Shown here: piece after piece, positions 1 through 7,293 of the stretch | How positions within the stretch are numbered: position 1 is the stretch's first letter | Layout: each line of letters begins with the position of its first letter | Assembly: GCA_003563455.1 (NCBI GenBank) | Contig: PWRV01000086.1 | Coordinates: forward strand, 1 to 10,027 | From: Thioalkalivibrio sp. | GTDB lineage: Bacteria; Pseudomonadota; Gammaproteobacteria; Ectothiorhodospirales; Ectothiorhodospiraceae | Direction: 5' to 3' | DNA: 10,027 nt | Notes under the pieces: model-generated | Databases searched by the model: none | Seen by the model: only the letters and a program-made list of their open reading frames with translations | What the model was told of the DNA's origin: nothing | Position numbers and translations under genes: made by a program

Positions 1-1412
1 CCGAACAGCGCCCGAAGGTTTGCGAACTTCTGCCAGTCATCTCCCGGCATCTTGTTGATCAGCGAACCCTTGCCGTGCACCACCTCGTCGTGGGAGAGGG
101 AGAGCGCGAAGTTCTCGTCGAATGCGTAGTGGAGACTGAAGGTCAGGCGTTCATGATGGTACTTGCGGTAGAGGGGATCGTTCGCGAAATAGGCCAGCGT
201 GTCGTGCATCCAGCCCATGTTCCACTTCATGCCGAAGCCCAGTCCGCCCACATGGGTGGGTCGCGTGACCATGGGCCACGCCGTCGACTCCTCGGCGATG
301 GTCTGGGTATCGGGCAGATCGCGATAGATCGCCTCGTTCAGGTCGCGCAGAAACGTGACCGCCGCCAGGTTTTCGCGACCGCCGTGTTCATTGGGAATCC
401 ACTCGCCCTCCTTGCGCCCGTAGTCCAGATAGAGCATCGAGGCCACGGCATCCACGCGCAGCCCGTCCAGATGGTATTTCTGCAGCCAGAAAAGCGCGCT
501 GCTGAGCAGAAAGGACCGGACCTCGTGCCGTCCGTAATTGAAGATGTAGCTCTGCCACTCGGGATGGAAACCGCTTTTCGGGTCGGCATGCTCGAAGAGA
601 TAGGTGCCGTCGAAATAGCGCAGCCCATGCTCGTCGTCCGGAAAATGCGAGGGCACCCAGTCCGCGATCACACCGATGCCGTGCTGGTGCAGGCGATCCA
701 CCAGGAACATGAAGTCCTGCGGCGTTCCGTAGCGCGCGGTCGGGGCGAAATAGCCGGTGGTCTGATACCCCCAGGAGCCGAAGAACGGGTGCTCGGTGAC
801 CGGCATGAATTCCACGTGAGTGTAGCCAAGCTCTTCCAGATACGCCGGCAGCCAGTCCGCGAGTTCCCGGTACCGGGGCAGCCGGTGCTCTTCGCCCGAT
901 GCGGTCCGCCAGGAACCGAGGTGTATCTCGTAGATGGACCAGGGTGCATCCAGCGCATTGCTCCGATGGCGCCGCTCCAGCCATTCGGCGTCGCCCCAGG
1001 AATAGTCCAGTTCCTGGGTTCGGGAGGCGGTGCCCGGGGGTTCCTCCCAGGCGAACGCGAAGGGATCTCCCTTGTCGGCGGCGTAGTCGCCATAGCGCGA
1101 CTCGACATGGAACTTGTACCGCTCTCCGGCGCCGAGACCCGGAACGAAGCCCTCCCAGATCCCGGATCCGTCGCCACGAGTCTGCAGCGCGTGGGTCCCG
1201 GGACGCCAGTCGTTGAAGTCGCCGATCACCGCGACCTCGCGGGCATTTGGTGCCCACACTCCAAAGCTCACTCCGGCTTCGCCGTCGATCTCCCGCACAT
1301 GGGCGCCGAGCTTCTCGTAGAGCCGGGTGTGCCGTCCCTGCCTGAAGAGGTAGACGTCGTGGTCCGTCAGCATCGAAACGCCGTACCGGACCGGTGGAAT
1401 AGCCGGGGTCAT
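1..1412 (-). CDS. glgB: 1,4-alpha-glucan branching enzyme GlgB, partial (C-terminus beyond left edge)
   Basis: GlgB cuts alpha-1,4 glucan chains and rejoins the cut piece through an alpha-1,6 bond, creating glycogen branches in the cytoplasm. The window holds the first 470 residues. A CBM48-type beta-sandwich lies at about 30-125 (FGVWAPNA at 50-57, GDFNDW at 64-69), followed by the GH13 barrel. GH13 motifs are intact: DWVPSHF (251-257), GLRVDAV with the expected nucleophile D321, IAEEST with acid/base E374, and SHDEVVHGK (440-448) with transition-state residue D442. The N-terminus begins only about 30 residues before the CBM48 domain, so this is the shorter form lacking the extra N-terminal module of E. 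coli GlgB. By family length roughly 150-170 residues are missing at the edge. The ATG is fixed by a GGAGG seven bases upstream and overlaps the stop codon of the upstream fusion gene as TGATG, implying one operon and coupled translation. Function is near certain. Confidence 0.97.
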   Translation of the reverse strand, partial: MTPAIPPVRYGVSMLTDHDVYLFRQGRHTRLYEKLGAHVREIDGEAGVSFGVWAPNAREVAVIGDFNDWRPGTHALQTRGDGSGIWEGFVPGLGAGERYKFHVESRYGDYAADKGDPFAFAWEEPPGTASRTQELDYSWGDAEWLERRHRSNALDAPWSIYEIHLGSWRTASGEEHRLPRYRELADWLPAYLEELGYTHVEFMPVTEHPFFGSWGYQTTGYFAPTARYGTPQDFMFLVDRLHQHGIGVIADWVPSHFPDDEHGLRYFDGTYLFEHADPKSGFHPEWQSYIFNYGRHEVRSFLLSSALFWLQKYHLDGLRVDAVASMLYLDYGRKEGEWIPNEHGGRENLAAVTFLRDLNEAIYRDLPDTQTIAEESTAWPMVTRPTHVGGLGFGMKWNMGWMHDTLAYFANDPLYRKYHHERLTFSLHYAFDENFALSLSHDEVVHGKGSLINKMPGDDWQKFANLRALF

Positions 1413-4400
1413 CAGTATCCCTCCGTATCCGGGTTCCCGGGGGCCCTGCGCCGTCGCTCCGGTTCAGCGTGGTTGGGCGATCCCGCCCGGTTCTCGTCCC
1501 GCACGCGTTCTTCCGGTTTCAGCAGGCGGAAACAGCAATGGTCGCCAGGGGCCAGGTCACGGTAGTGGCCACGATACGCCACTGCGATCGAGCGCGTGGT
1601 GTAGGCACCACTGCGGATCTCCAGCTGCTCGTGATTGGCCTCGACCTCCAGCGTCTGGTTCCGGTAATGCAGCCGCACCTTCACGCAGTGCAGCTCCGGA
1701 GGAAATGCGGGATCGAAGTGCAGCACGTTGCCGCGTGTACTGATACCCAGATAGCAGCGCTGCACCAGGTCCACGCTCCCCGCCATTGCACCGACATGGA
1801 TGCCTTCCGGTGTCGTGCCGCCCTGAATGTCCTTGATGTCGCTGTCCAGCACGCGCTGGAAAAGGTTCCAGGAATGCGAACGGTCGGAACGCGCCATCAC
1901 CCAGGAGTGGACCACCTGACTCAGCGTCGAACCGTGCGAGGTGCGGTGGATGTAATATTCGACGTTGCGCGGGATCGTCTCCGGATCGAAGGGGTAGCCG
2001 AGCTGCTCGAAAAGCATCGTCAGCTCCTCCGCCGAAAAGAGATAGAACAGCATCAGCACGTCGGCCTGCTTGGAGACCTTGTACCGGTTCGGCGAATCGC
2101 CCTCGGCCTCCAGGATCCGGTCCAGGCGCCGGATGTCGCCGTATTTGTCCCGATAGCCGTCCCAGTCGAATTCCTCCAGGTCCTCGTAACCCTCGAACTG
2201 GCTGATGATCCCGTCCTCGTGCATTGGCACGCGCAGCTTGCGGCTGACCTCGTGCCAGAGGTCCAGTTCGTCGTCCGCAAGGCCCATTCGCTCCCGAATC
2301 TCGTGCCAGTGAATCTGCGGCAGCAGGGCAATGGCATCGCGCGCCCGGTTCAGCACCCAGGCCGCCATCACGTTGGTGTAGGCATTGTTGTTCAACCCGC
2401 CCTCGTCCTCGGGATCGACTTCCGGATAGGCGGTGTGATATTCGTCCGGTCCCATCACGCCGTTGATCTCGTAACGGTCCAGCGACGGGTTGTAGACCGC
2501 CGCGCTGGCCCAGAAGCGGGCGATCTCCAGGAGCATTTCCGCCCCGTAGAAATTCATGAACTCCGCGTCGTCCGAGGTCTGGTAGTACTTCCAGATGTTG
2601 TAGGCGATCGCCGAGTTGATGTGCCGCTGCCGGTGAGAGGTGTCCGGAAGCCACCGCCCCGAAGCCGGGTTCAGGTGCATCCGCTGGGTCTCCTCGCGGC
2701 CGTCGCTGCCGCTCTGCCAGGGATACATCGCGCCCCGGAAACCCGCGTCCAGCGCCGCCTGCCTGGCCTCGCCGAGACGGCGGTGACGATAGCGCAGCAG
2801 CGCGCGCGTCAGCATCGGGATGCGCAGGCTCAGGAAGGGGAAAATGAACAATTCGTCCCAGAAGATGTGCCCGCGGTAGGCCTCCCCGTGCCAGCCGCGT
2901 GCTGGAACCCCGGTGTCGAAATCCACCGAGTGTTTGGAAGTGGTCTGCAGCAGGTGAAAGATGTGGATGCGCAGCTTGAGCTCGGTCGCTGGCGCCCCGT
3001 CGTCCTCGAGGGCAATATCGCATTCCCCCCACAGGTGTCTCCACGCCATCTCGTGACGGGAACGGATCGCGTCGAAGCGCCCTGCGCGGCCGAGCGCCCG
3101 CAACGCCTCGATGCACGGTTCGGAAATGGCCCAGTCGCGCGACGAGTGCAATGCGAGGATCTTCTCCACCTGGACCGGTTGCCCCTCGGAGAGGTCGACC
3201 GCGATCTCCTGCGCGACGCTTCCATCCGCGGTCAGCGTTCGCCGCGGCGCATCGACCTCGTCACCGTTCCGGTACACGCGGGTCGAGGCCGCCTGGGCAA
3301 GCCCCAGCCGCGACTGATTGGTGCGGGTATGGAGGAACAGTGTGCCCTCACCCCGGTGATCGGCCTCGATGACCTCGAGGTGGCGGTTTTCGAGGCCCCG
3401 GTAACGCTTCACGCCGTCATTCACCACGTTGCCGTCGAGGGCGGAACGCACGGTGATCGGTCCCGACCAGTCTTCTGCGGTCAGCTCGACGCGCAGGGCG
3501 GCGATGTGCGGCGAGGCCATGCTGACCAGCCGGCATTCGCGCCACGCCGTGGTGCGGCCCTCAAGATCGCGGAAACGGAGCTTGCGCCAAAGCAACCCGC
3601 GGACGACGTCGAGTTCCTGTTCGACCGACAGGATCTCCGAGTCGTCGAGCCGGAACCATTCGCCGTCGCCGACGCGAAAGGTGAGCGGCAACCAGTTCGG
3701 CAGGTTGACCAGATCCTCGTTCTCGACCTGGCGACCGCCGACATCGCTGACCCGGCGATTGTAGCCTCCGGCGAGATAGGTGCCCGGATAGTGCACGGCG
3801 TCCGCCCCTGCGTCGGCCGCGGCACCGCGCGTGGCAAAATAGCCGTTGCCGAGCGTGCAGAGCGCTTCCCGCAACCGCTCCTGCCGCGGCCTGTATCCCG
3901 AATAGCACAGTGCCCACTCGCCTCTGCGGGTATCGTGCATCGTTGGCGCCCCGGGCGCCCGCTCATCCAGGATGCCCGCGAGTGACTGCAGCAGCCGCTT
4001 CACACCCTGGACGTCGTCGACGGTGTAGTCGGCCGCGGTCTGCCGGGTCTCGTCGTGCCGCACCGCGACACAGATTCCCTGCCCGGCCAGCACCCGAAAT
4101 GCGTCTTCGTCGGTGATGTCGTCGCCCACGTAGAGCGGAACACTGTCTGACTGTCCGGCGCTCAGCTCCTGCCGGATCCAGCGAACGGCCTCGCCCTTGT
4201 TCCAGTGGATATCGGGACCAATTTCCCTCACCTTTTTGCCGCCGCCCGACCGGAGCTTCGGGTGCGCTTCCAGCACCTCGCGGACGATCGCGATCAGCCG
4301 ATCGACATCGGCGGGGTCCACATTGCGATAATGCACGGCGATCGAGAAACGCTTCCGTTCGAGCGAATGCCCCGCGATGCCGTCCAGCCGCTCGGCCAGT

Positions 4401-5527
4401 TCTTCTTCCACCGCATCGAGTTCGGGAAGGAACTCGCTTCCCTTCTCCAGACTGTGCCCGGCGCCGCCCGGACCCGCGATCTCGAAACCGTGACTGCCGG
4501 CCAGCCAGACGGAGTCGAGCGCAACCAGCTCCCGCAGCTTCGCGAGGTCCCGGCCACTGACGATTACCACGGGACATCGACGCGCAAGCGCAGCCACCGT
4601 TGCCCGCATGGCGTCGGGGAGAAAGGCCTTCGTGTGATCCTCGACGATCGGAGTAAGGGTGCCGTCGTAATCGAGAAAAACGGTGGCGTGCCCGTTTTCC
4701 ATCCGCGCGAAGAACTCCTGTTCGCGCTCGAGGGCATCGGGCAGGCCGTCGAGCGTGCGCAGCGCCAGTCCTTCGGCCCGGCTGTAACGAAGTTCAGCCA
4801 GGTCACCGACGACGATGTCGGCCCCCTCGTCGCGCAGGTCATCTCCGTGATCCCCACGCGCCACGCCGATCACGGGGCGAAAGCCGCCTCGCACACCAGC
4901 TTCGACCCCGATGCCGGCATCCTCGAAGACCGCGCAGGCGTTCGGCTCGACGTCCAGCAACCGGGCCGCCTCCAGCAGCATCGCCGGCTCCGGCTTGCCG
5001 CGGATGTCGAGCCGCTGCAGATCGTTGCCGTCGACCCGCACGTCGAATCGTTCCTCCAGCCCCGCACTGCGAAGAACCGCCTCGGCGTTGCGGCTGGACG
5101 AAAAGATGGCGGTCGGAAGACCGCTACTGCGCAGCGCGTCGAGGAGCCTCAGGGTCCCCGGGAATGCCCGCACGCGATGTTCCCGCAGCCAGGCGTGGAA
5201 ATAGCGATTCTTGCGCTCGCCAAGGCCAGCGACGGTCTCCTCGTCCGGCCCATCCCCGTCGTGTCCCTGCGGCAGTTCGATGCCGCGCGCATCGAGGAAG
5301 CTGCGGATGCCATCGGCGCGAGGTCGCCCGTCGACGTAGCGACGGTAGTCTTCGTCGGCGTCAAAAGGCTCGAAGCGCTCTCCGCGTCGCTTCGCTCGCG
5401 CTTCCAGAAACTCGTCGAACAGTTGTTTCCAGGCAGCAGCGTGAGCCTGCGCGGTATCCGTGACGACCCCATCCATGTCGAAAAGAGCCGCGTCCACGCG
5501 TGACTTCCATTTCGCCCCGTCCCTCAT
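1412..5527 (-). CDS. Three-domain fusion: beta-phosphoglucomutase-like HAD + trehalose-6-phosphate phosphatase (OtsB) + GH65 phosphorylase
   Basis: One uninterrupted 1371-residue chain. Residues 1-250 form a HAD domain like beta-phosphoglucomutase: DMDG (D17 nucleophile, D19 acid/base), GVVTDTAQAH, cap residues RKN at 105-107, SSSR (143-146), GKPEP (K178), FEDAG (E202, D203). Residues 280-525 form an OtsB-type phosphatase: LDYDGTLTP (D286, D288), SGR (324-326), GSHG (344-347), NKGEA (K444), GDDITDEDAF (468-477). Residues 537-1340 form a GH65 domain: HIFWDELFIFPF (887-898), GPDEYH with expected catalytic acid E1029, NNNAYTN (1046-1052), SKQAD (K1153), and SHGSTLS (1197-1203) where phosphorylases bind phosphate. 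All three active sites look complete. Expected reactions: trehalose-6-phosphate to trehalose; an alpha-glucobiose plus phosphate to beta-glucose-1-phosphate; the latter to glucose-6-phosphate. The GH65 substrate (trehalose, kojibiose, maltose, nigerose) cannot be read from sequence. M. tuberculosis OtsB1 (Rv2006) has this architecture; as I recall, OtsB2 is the phosphatase shown to be active there, so the OtsB activity is unproven. No signal peptide. The last 30 residues are charged and probably disordered. Confidence 0.93.
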   Translation of the reverse strand: MRDGAKWKSRVDAALFDMDGVVTDTAQAHAAAWKQLFDEFLEARAKRRGERFEPFDADEDYRRYVDGRPRADGIRSFLDARGIELPQGHDGDGPDEETVAGLGERKNRYFHAWLREHRVRAFPGTLRLLDALRSSGLPTAIFSSSRNAEAVLRSAGLEERFDVRVDGNDLQRLDIRGKPEPAMLLEAARLLDVEPNACAVFEDAGIGVEAGVRGGFRPVIGVARGDHGDDLRDEGADIVVGDLAELRYSRAEGLALRTLDGLPDALEREQEFFARMENGHATVFLDYDGTLTPIVEDHTKAFLPDAMRATVAALARRCPVVIVSGRDLAKLRELVALDSVWLAGSHGFEIAGPGGAGHSLEKGSEFLPELDAVEEELAERLDGIAGHSLERKRFSIAVHYRNVDPADVDRLIAIVREVLEAHPKLRSGGGKKVREIGPDIHWNKGEAVRWIRQELSAGQSDSVPLYVGDDITDEDAFRVLAGQGICVAVRHDETRQTAADYTVDDVQGVKRLLQSLAGILDERAPGAPTMHDTRRGEWALCYSGYRPRQERLREALCTLGNGYFATRGAAADAGADAVHYPGTYLAGGYNRRVSDVGGRQVENEDLVNLPNWLPLTFRVGDGEWFRLDDSEILSVEQELDVVRGLLWRKLRFRDLEGRTTAWRECRLVSMASPHIAALRVELTAEDWSGPITVRSALDGNVVNDGVKRYRGLENRHLEVIEADHRGEGTLFLHTRTNQSRLGLAQAASTRVYRNGDEVDAPRRTLTADGSVAQEIAVDLSEGQPVQVEKILALHSSRDWAISEPCIEALRALGRAGRFDAIRSRHEMAWRHLWGECDIALEDDGAPATELKLRIHIFHLLQTTSKHSVDFDTGVPARGWHGEAYRGHIFWDELFIFPFLSLRIPMLTRALLRYRHRRLGEARQAALDAGFRGAMYPWQSGSDGREETQRMHLNPASGRWLPDTSHRQRHINSAIAYNIWKYYQTSDDAEFMNFYGAEMLLEIARFWASAAVYNPSLDRYEINGVMGPDEYHTAYPEVDPEDEGGLNNNAYTNVMAAWVLNRARDAIALLPQIHWHEIRERMGLADDELDLWHEVSRKLRVPMHEDGIISQFEGYEDLEEFDWDGYRDKYGDIRRLDRILEAEGDSPNRYKVSKQADVLMLFYLFSAEELTMLFEQLGYPFDPETIPRNVEYYIHRTSHGSTLSQVVHSWVMARSDRSHSWNLFQRVLDSDIKDIQGGTTPEGIHVGAMAGSVDLVQRCYLGISTRGNVLHFDPAFPPELHCVKVRLHYRNQTLEVEANHEQLEIRSGAYTTRSIAVAYRGHYRDLAPGDHCCFRLLKPEERVRDENRAGSPNHAEPERRRRAPGNPDTEGY
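1420..1424 (-). promoter_or_regulatory. Ribosome binding site of glgB
   Basis: On the minus strand GGAGG stands seven bases before the glgB ATG (1412-1410). It lies inside the last codons of the upstream fusion gene. It decides the glgB start and supports re-initiation after the upstream stop codon. Confidence 0.85.
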
Positions 5528-5532
5528 CTGGG

Positions 5533-5537
5533 CCTCC
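5533..5537 (-). promoter_or_regulatory. Ribosome binding site of the three-domain fusion gene
   Basis: A minus-strand GGAGG is separated by five bases from the ATG at 5527-5525. It supports the chosen start, which places the HAD DxD motif at residues 17-19, where beta-phosphoglucomutase-like domains normally have it once a short leader is allowed for. Confidence 0.8.
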
Positions 5538-5610
5538 GGTCAATGAGACTGCTTGTGGCGTCTTCGGCATCCCCCTCGCCGCATGGCAGGGGGCTGAATC
5601 GAAAAACGAC

Positions 5611-5626
5611 CACGGCAATGGCCGTG
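5611..5626. repeat. Inverted repeat CACGGC-N4-GCCGTG
   Basis: Perfect 6-base arms around a 4-base spacer, about 85 bases upstream of the fusion gene start. It could be a regulator site or an untranslated-leader hairpin of the fusion transcript. No known operator was matched. Confidence 0.35.
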
Positions 5627-5651
5627 TCCAAACCGGGATTCACCACTGAAT

Positions 5652-5663
5652 GCTGCCGGCAGC
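5652..5663. repeat. Perfect 12-base palindrome GCTGCCGGCAGC
   Basis: Twelve bases that equal their own reverse complement, midway between the two divergent genes. It may be an operator half-site pair or chance in GC-rich sequence. Confidence 0.3.
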
Positions 5664-5718
5664 GGCAATCCCCGCATCATCCTGCGCTTTCAGTCGTAGA
5701 CACGGAAACCGTCTCTTT

Positions 5719-5737
5719 CGTTCCGGCCGCTGGAACG
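5719..5737. repeat. Inverted repeat CGTTCC-N7-GGAACG
   Basis: Perfect 6-base arms with a 7-base spacer (19 bases in all), about 100 bases upstream of the PLD gene start. The spacing suits a dimeric regulator or a small hairpin. No terminator T-tract follows. Confidence 0.3.
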
Positions 5738-5834
5738 GGCAAGGGGGACGTGCCACCATCCCCGGCCTCGAACCGCCGCTTGCAACACCGGGATCATCTG
5801 CCGAAATGGTCGAATCCGCATCGCCCTCTAGAAC

Positions 5835-7265
5835 ATGAGCTGGAGAAACGTCTTCCTGCTTGGGTTGCTGGTTGTCTACCTCGCAACCGGCGCCTACCAC
5901 CTGTACAAGCCGCTGCCTGAAGGGCTCGATGTCGTCACGCCGTATCGCTCGGCCACCGAGGTCGAGTTCCTCGTCGACTCGACCTGGATGGACAAACACG
6001 GCGATCGGCACACCGAGCACGAGATCTTCGACGCCGCCTTTGAGATGATCGGCCGGGCCGAGTCGCTGATCGTCGCCGATTTCTTTCTGTTAAACCGTTT
6101 TGCCGGCGAGGTCGACGACACCCATCGTCCGCTGTCTACACAGTTCGTCGATGCACTCGCCCAACGCCACGCCGAGCGGCCCGAAATCACGGCGATGCTG
6201 ATCACCGACCCGCTCAACACCCTCTACGGCGGGATTGAGCAACCCCTGTTCTCGCGATTGGAGGGTCACGGGATTCCGGTGATCCAGACGGATCTGCGGG
6301 CCCTTCGCGATTCCAACCCGGCCTGGTCGGCGGCCTGGCGCATCTGCTGCCAGTGGTTCGGCAACAGCCCGCACGGTGGTTGGCTCCCGAACCCGGTGGG
6401 GGATACGCCGGTCACGCTGCGAACCTATCTCGCGCTCCTGAACTTCAAGGCGAACCACCGCAAAACGCTGATCACGAACGGGCCCGACGGCTGGACCGGG
6501 CTGGTGACCTCCGGCAATCCGCACGACGCCAGCAGCCGGAACGACAACATTGCCGTGCGCTTCCGGGGCGACGCAGCGATCGACCTCCTGGACACCGAGC
6601 GTGCAGTCGCGGCGTTCTCGAACGACACACGGATGGCCTTCCCCGAACCCCCCGAGGACCAGGCCAGCGCCGATGCATCGGTCCAGGTCCGCGTCCTGAC
6701 CGAATCGCGCATCCGCGAGGCCGCGCTGGAGATGATCGACACCGCCGGTGCAGGGGACCGGCTGGATCTGTGGATGTTCTACCTTTCCCACCGGGCCATC
6801 GTGCGGTCCCTGCTCGCCGCACAGCAGCGCGGCGTCGACCTGCGCGTGCTTCTCGACCCGAACCTTGATGCGTTCGGCCGGAAAAAACGCGGGATACCCA
6901 ACCGGCAGGTCGCGCTGGAACTGAATGCGGCCGGCGCGCCGGTGCGCTGGTGCAACACCTCGGGCGAACAGTGTCACGCGAAGATGCTGCTGCACCGCAC
7001 CCCGAACGGGGAGGCGACGCTGCTCGCGGGTTCTGCAAACTTCACCCGGCGCAACCTCGACAACTTCAACCTGGAGACCAACGTGCAGGTTCGGGCCGAC
7101 ACCGGTACGCCGGCGATCGCCGATGCCGCCAGGGTCTTCGATGCCCGCTGGGACAACGAGCAGGGCCGGATCCACAGCCTCCCCTACGCGGAATATGCGG
7201 ACGAGTCCCGGCTGCGTTACTGGCGCTACCGGCTGATGGAGGCGACCGGCCTGTCATCGTTCTGA
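5835..7265 (+). CDS. Membrane-anchored phospholipase D superfamily protein (cardiolipin-synthase-like fold)
   Basis: 476 residues, a usual length for a two-motif PLD protein. A hydrophobic segment at about 6-22 (VFLLGLLVVYLATGAYH) is a likely uncleaved membrane anchor. The catalytic half-sites are recognisable: H208-R-K210 followed by SGN (226-228), and H381-A-K383 followed by GSANF (399-403) and NLETN (412-416). The H, K, small-residue and N positions are kept, but the Asp of the HxKx4D signature is replaced by N215 in the first motif and R388 in the second. Family reactions include phosphodiester hydrolysis and phosphatidyl transfer (cardiolipin synthase), but the substrate cannot be assigned. 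An in-frame TAG two codons before the ATG fixes the first possible start. No Shine-Dalgarno sequence is visible, so translation may be weak or leaderless. It converges on the MFS gene with a 28-base gap. Confidence 0.85.
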   Translation: MSWRNVFLLGLLVVYLATGAYHLYKPLPEGLDVVTPYRSATEVEFLVDSTWMDKHGDRHTEHEIFDAAFEMIGRAESLIVADFFLLNRFAGEVDDTHRPLSTQFVDALAQRHAERPEITAMLITDPLNTLYGGIEQPLFSRLEGHGIPVIQTDLRALRDSNPAWSAAWRICCQWFGNSPHGGWLPNPVGDTPVTLRTYLALLNFKANHRKTLITNGPDGWTGLVTSGNPHDASSRNDNIAVRFRGDAAIDLLDTERAVAAFSNDTRMAFPEPPEDQASADASVQVRVLTESRIREAALEMIDTAGAGDRLDLWMFYLSHRAIVRSLLAAQQRGVDLRVLLDPNLDAFGRKKRGIPNRQVALELNAAGAPVRWCNTSGEQCHAKMLLHRTPNGEATLLAGSANFTRRNLDNFNLETNVQVRADTGTPAIADAARVFDARWDNEQGRIHSLPYAEYADESRLRYWRYRLMEATGLSSF

Positions 7266-7293
7266 TCGGTGCCCGCGCTGCGCGATTCTCCGG

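Larger units (their letters stand above)
5528..5834. promoter_or_regulatory. Divergent intergenic region between the fusion gene and the PLD gene
   Basis: These 307 bases hold no convincing gene and must contain the promoters for both divergent genes unless one is leaderless. I found no clear sigma-70 -35/-10 pair for either direction. Visible structure: an inverted repeat with 6-base arms (CACGGC/GCCGTG, 4-base spacer) at 5611-5626; a perfect 12-base palindrome GCTGCCGGCAGC at 5652-5663; an imperfect repeat GACACGG-AAA-CCGTCTC at 5699-5715; and an inverted repeat with 6-base arms (CGTTCC/GGAACG, 7-base spacer) at 5719-5737. None is followed by a T-run, so they look more like possible operators than terminators. 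Short dyads also arise by chance in GC-rich DNA. Confidence 0.5.

Noticed and set aside
75..1565. A 496-codon plus-strand open frame opposite glgB
   Set aside because: The minus strand encodes GlgB with all conserved motifs. The plus-strand frame has no domain signature and crosses the glgB start into the next gene.
1469..3985. An 838-codon open frame on the plus strand opposite the GH65 region
   Set aside because: It is antisense to a clear enzyme, shows no recognisable domain, is rich in Arg, Val, His and Gln as antisense frames of GC-rich genes are, and has no ribosome site. The openness is explained by the codon bias of the real gene.
4205..5503. A 432-codon plus-strand open frame opposite the two HAD domains
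   Set aside because: It is an antisense shadow of two well-defined HAD domains, with low-complexity composition and no family resemblance.
6090..7175. A 361-codon minus-strand open frame opposite the PLD gene
   Set aside because: The plus strand carries the PLD half-sites and a membrane anchor. The minus frame has no recognisable features.
7266..7293. A rho-independent terminator between the convergent PLD and MFS genes
   Set aside because: Only a 4-base-arm CGCG-CTG-CGCG hairpin is present, with no T-run on either strand.
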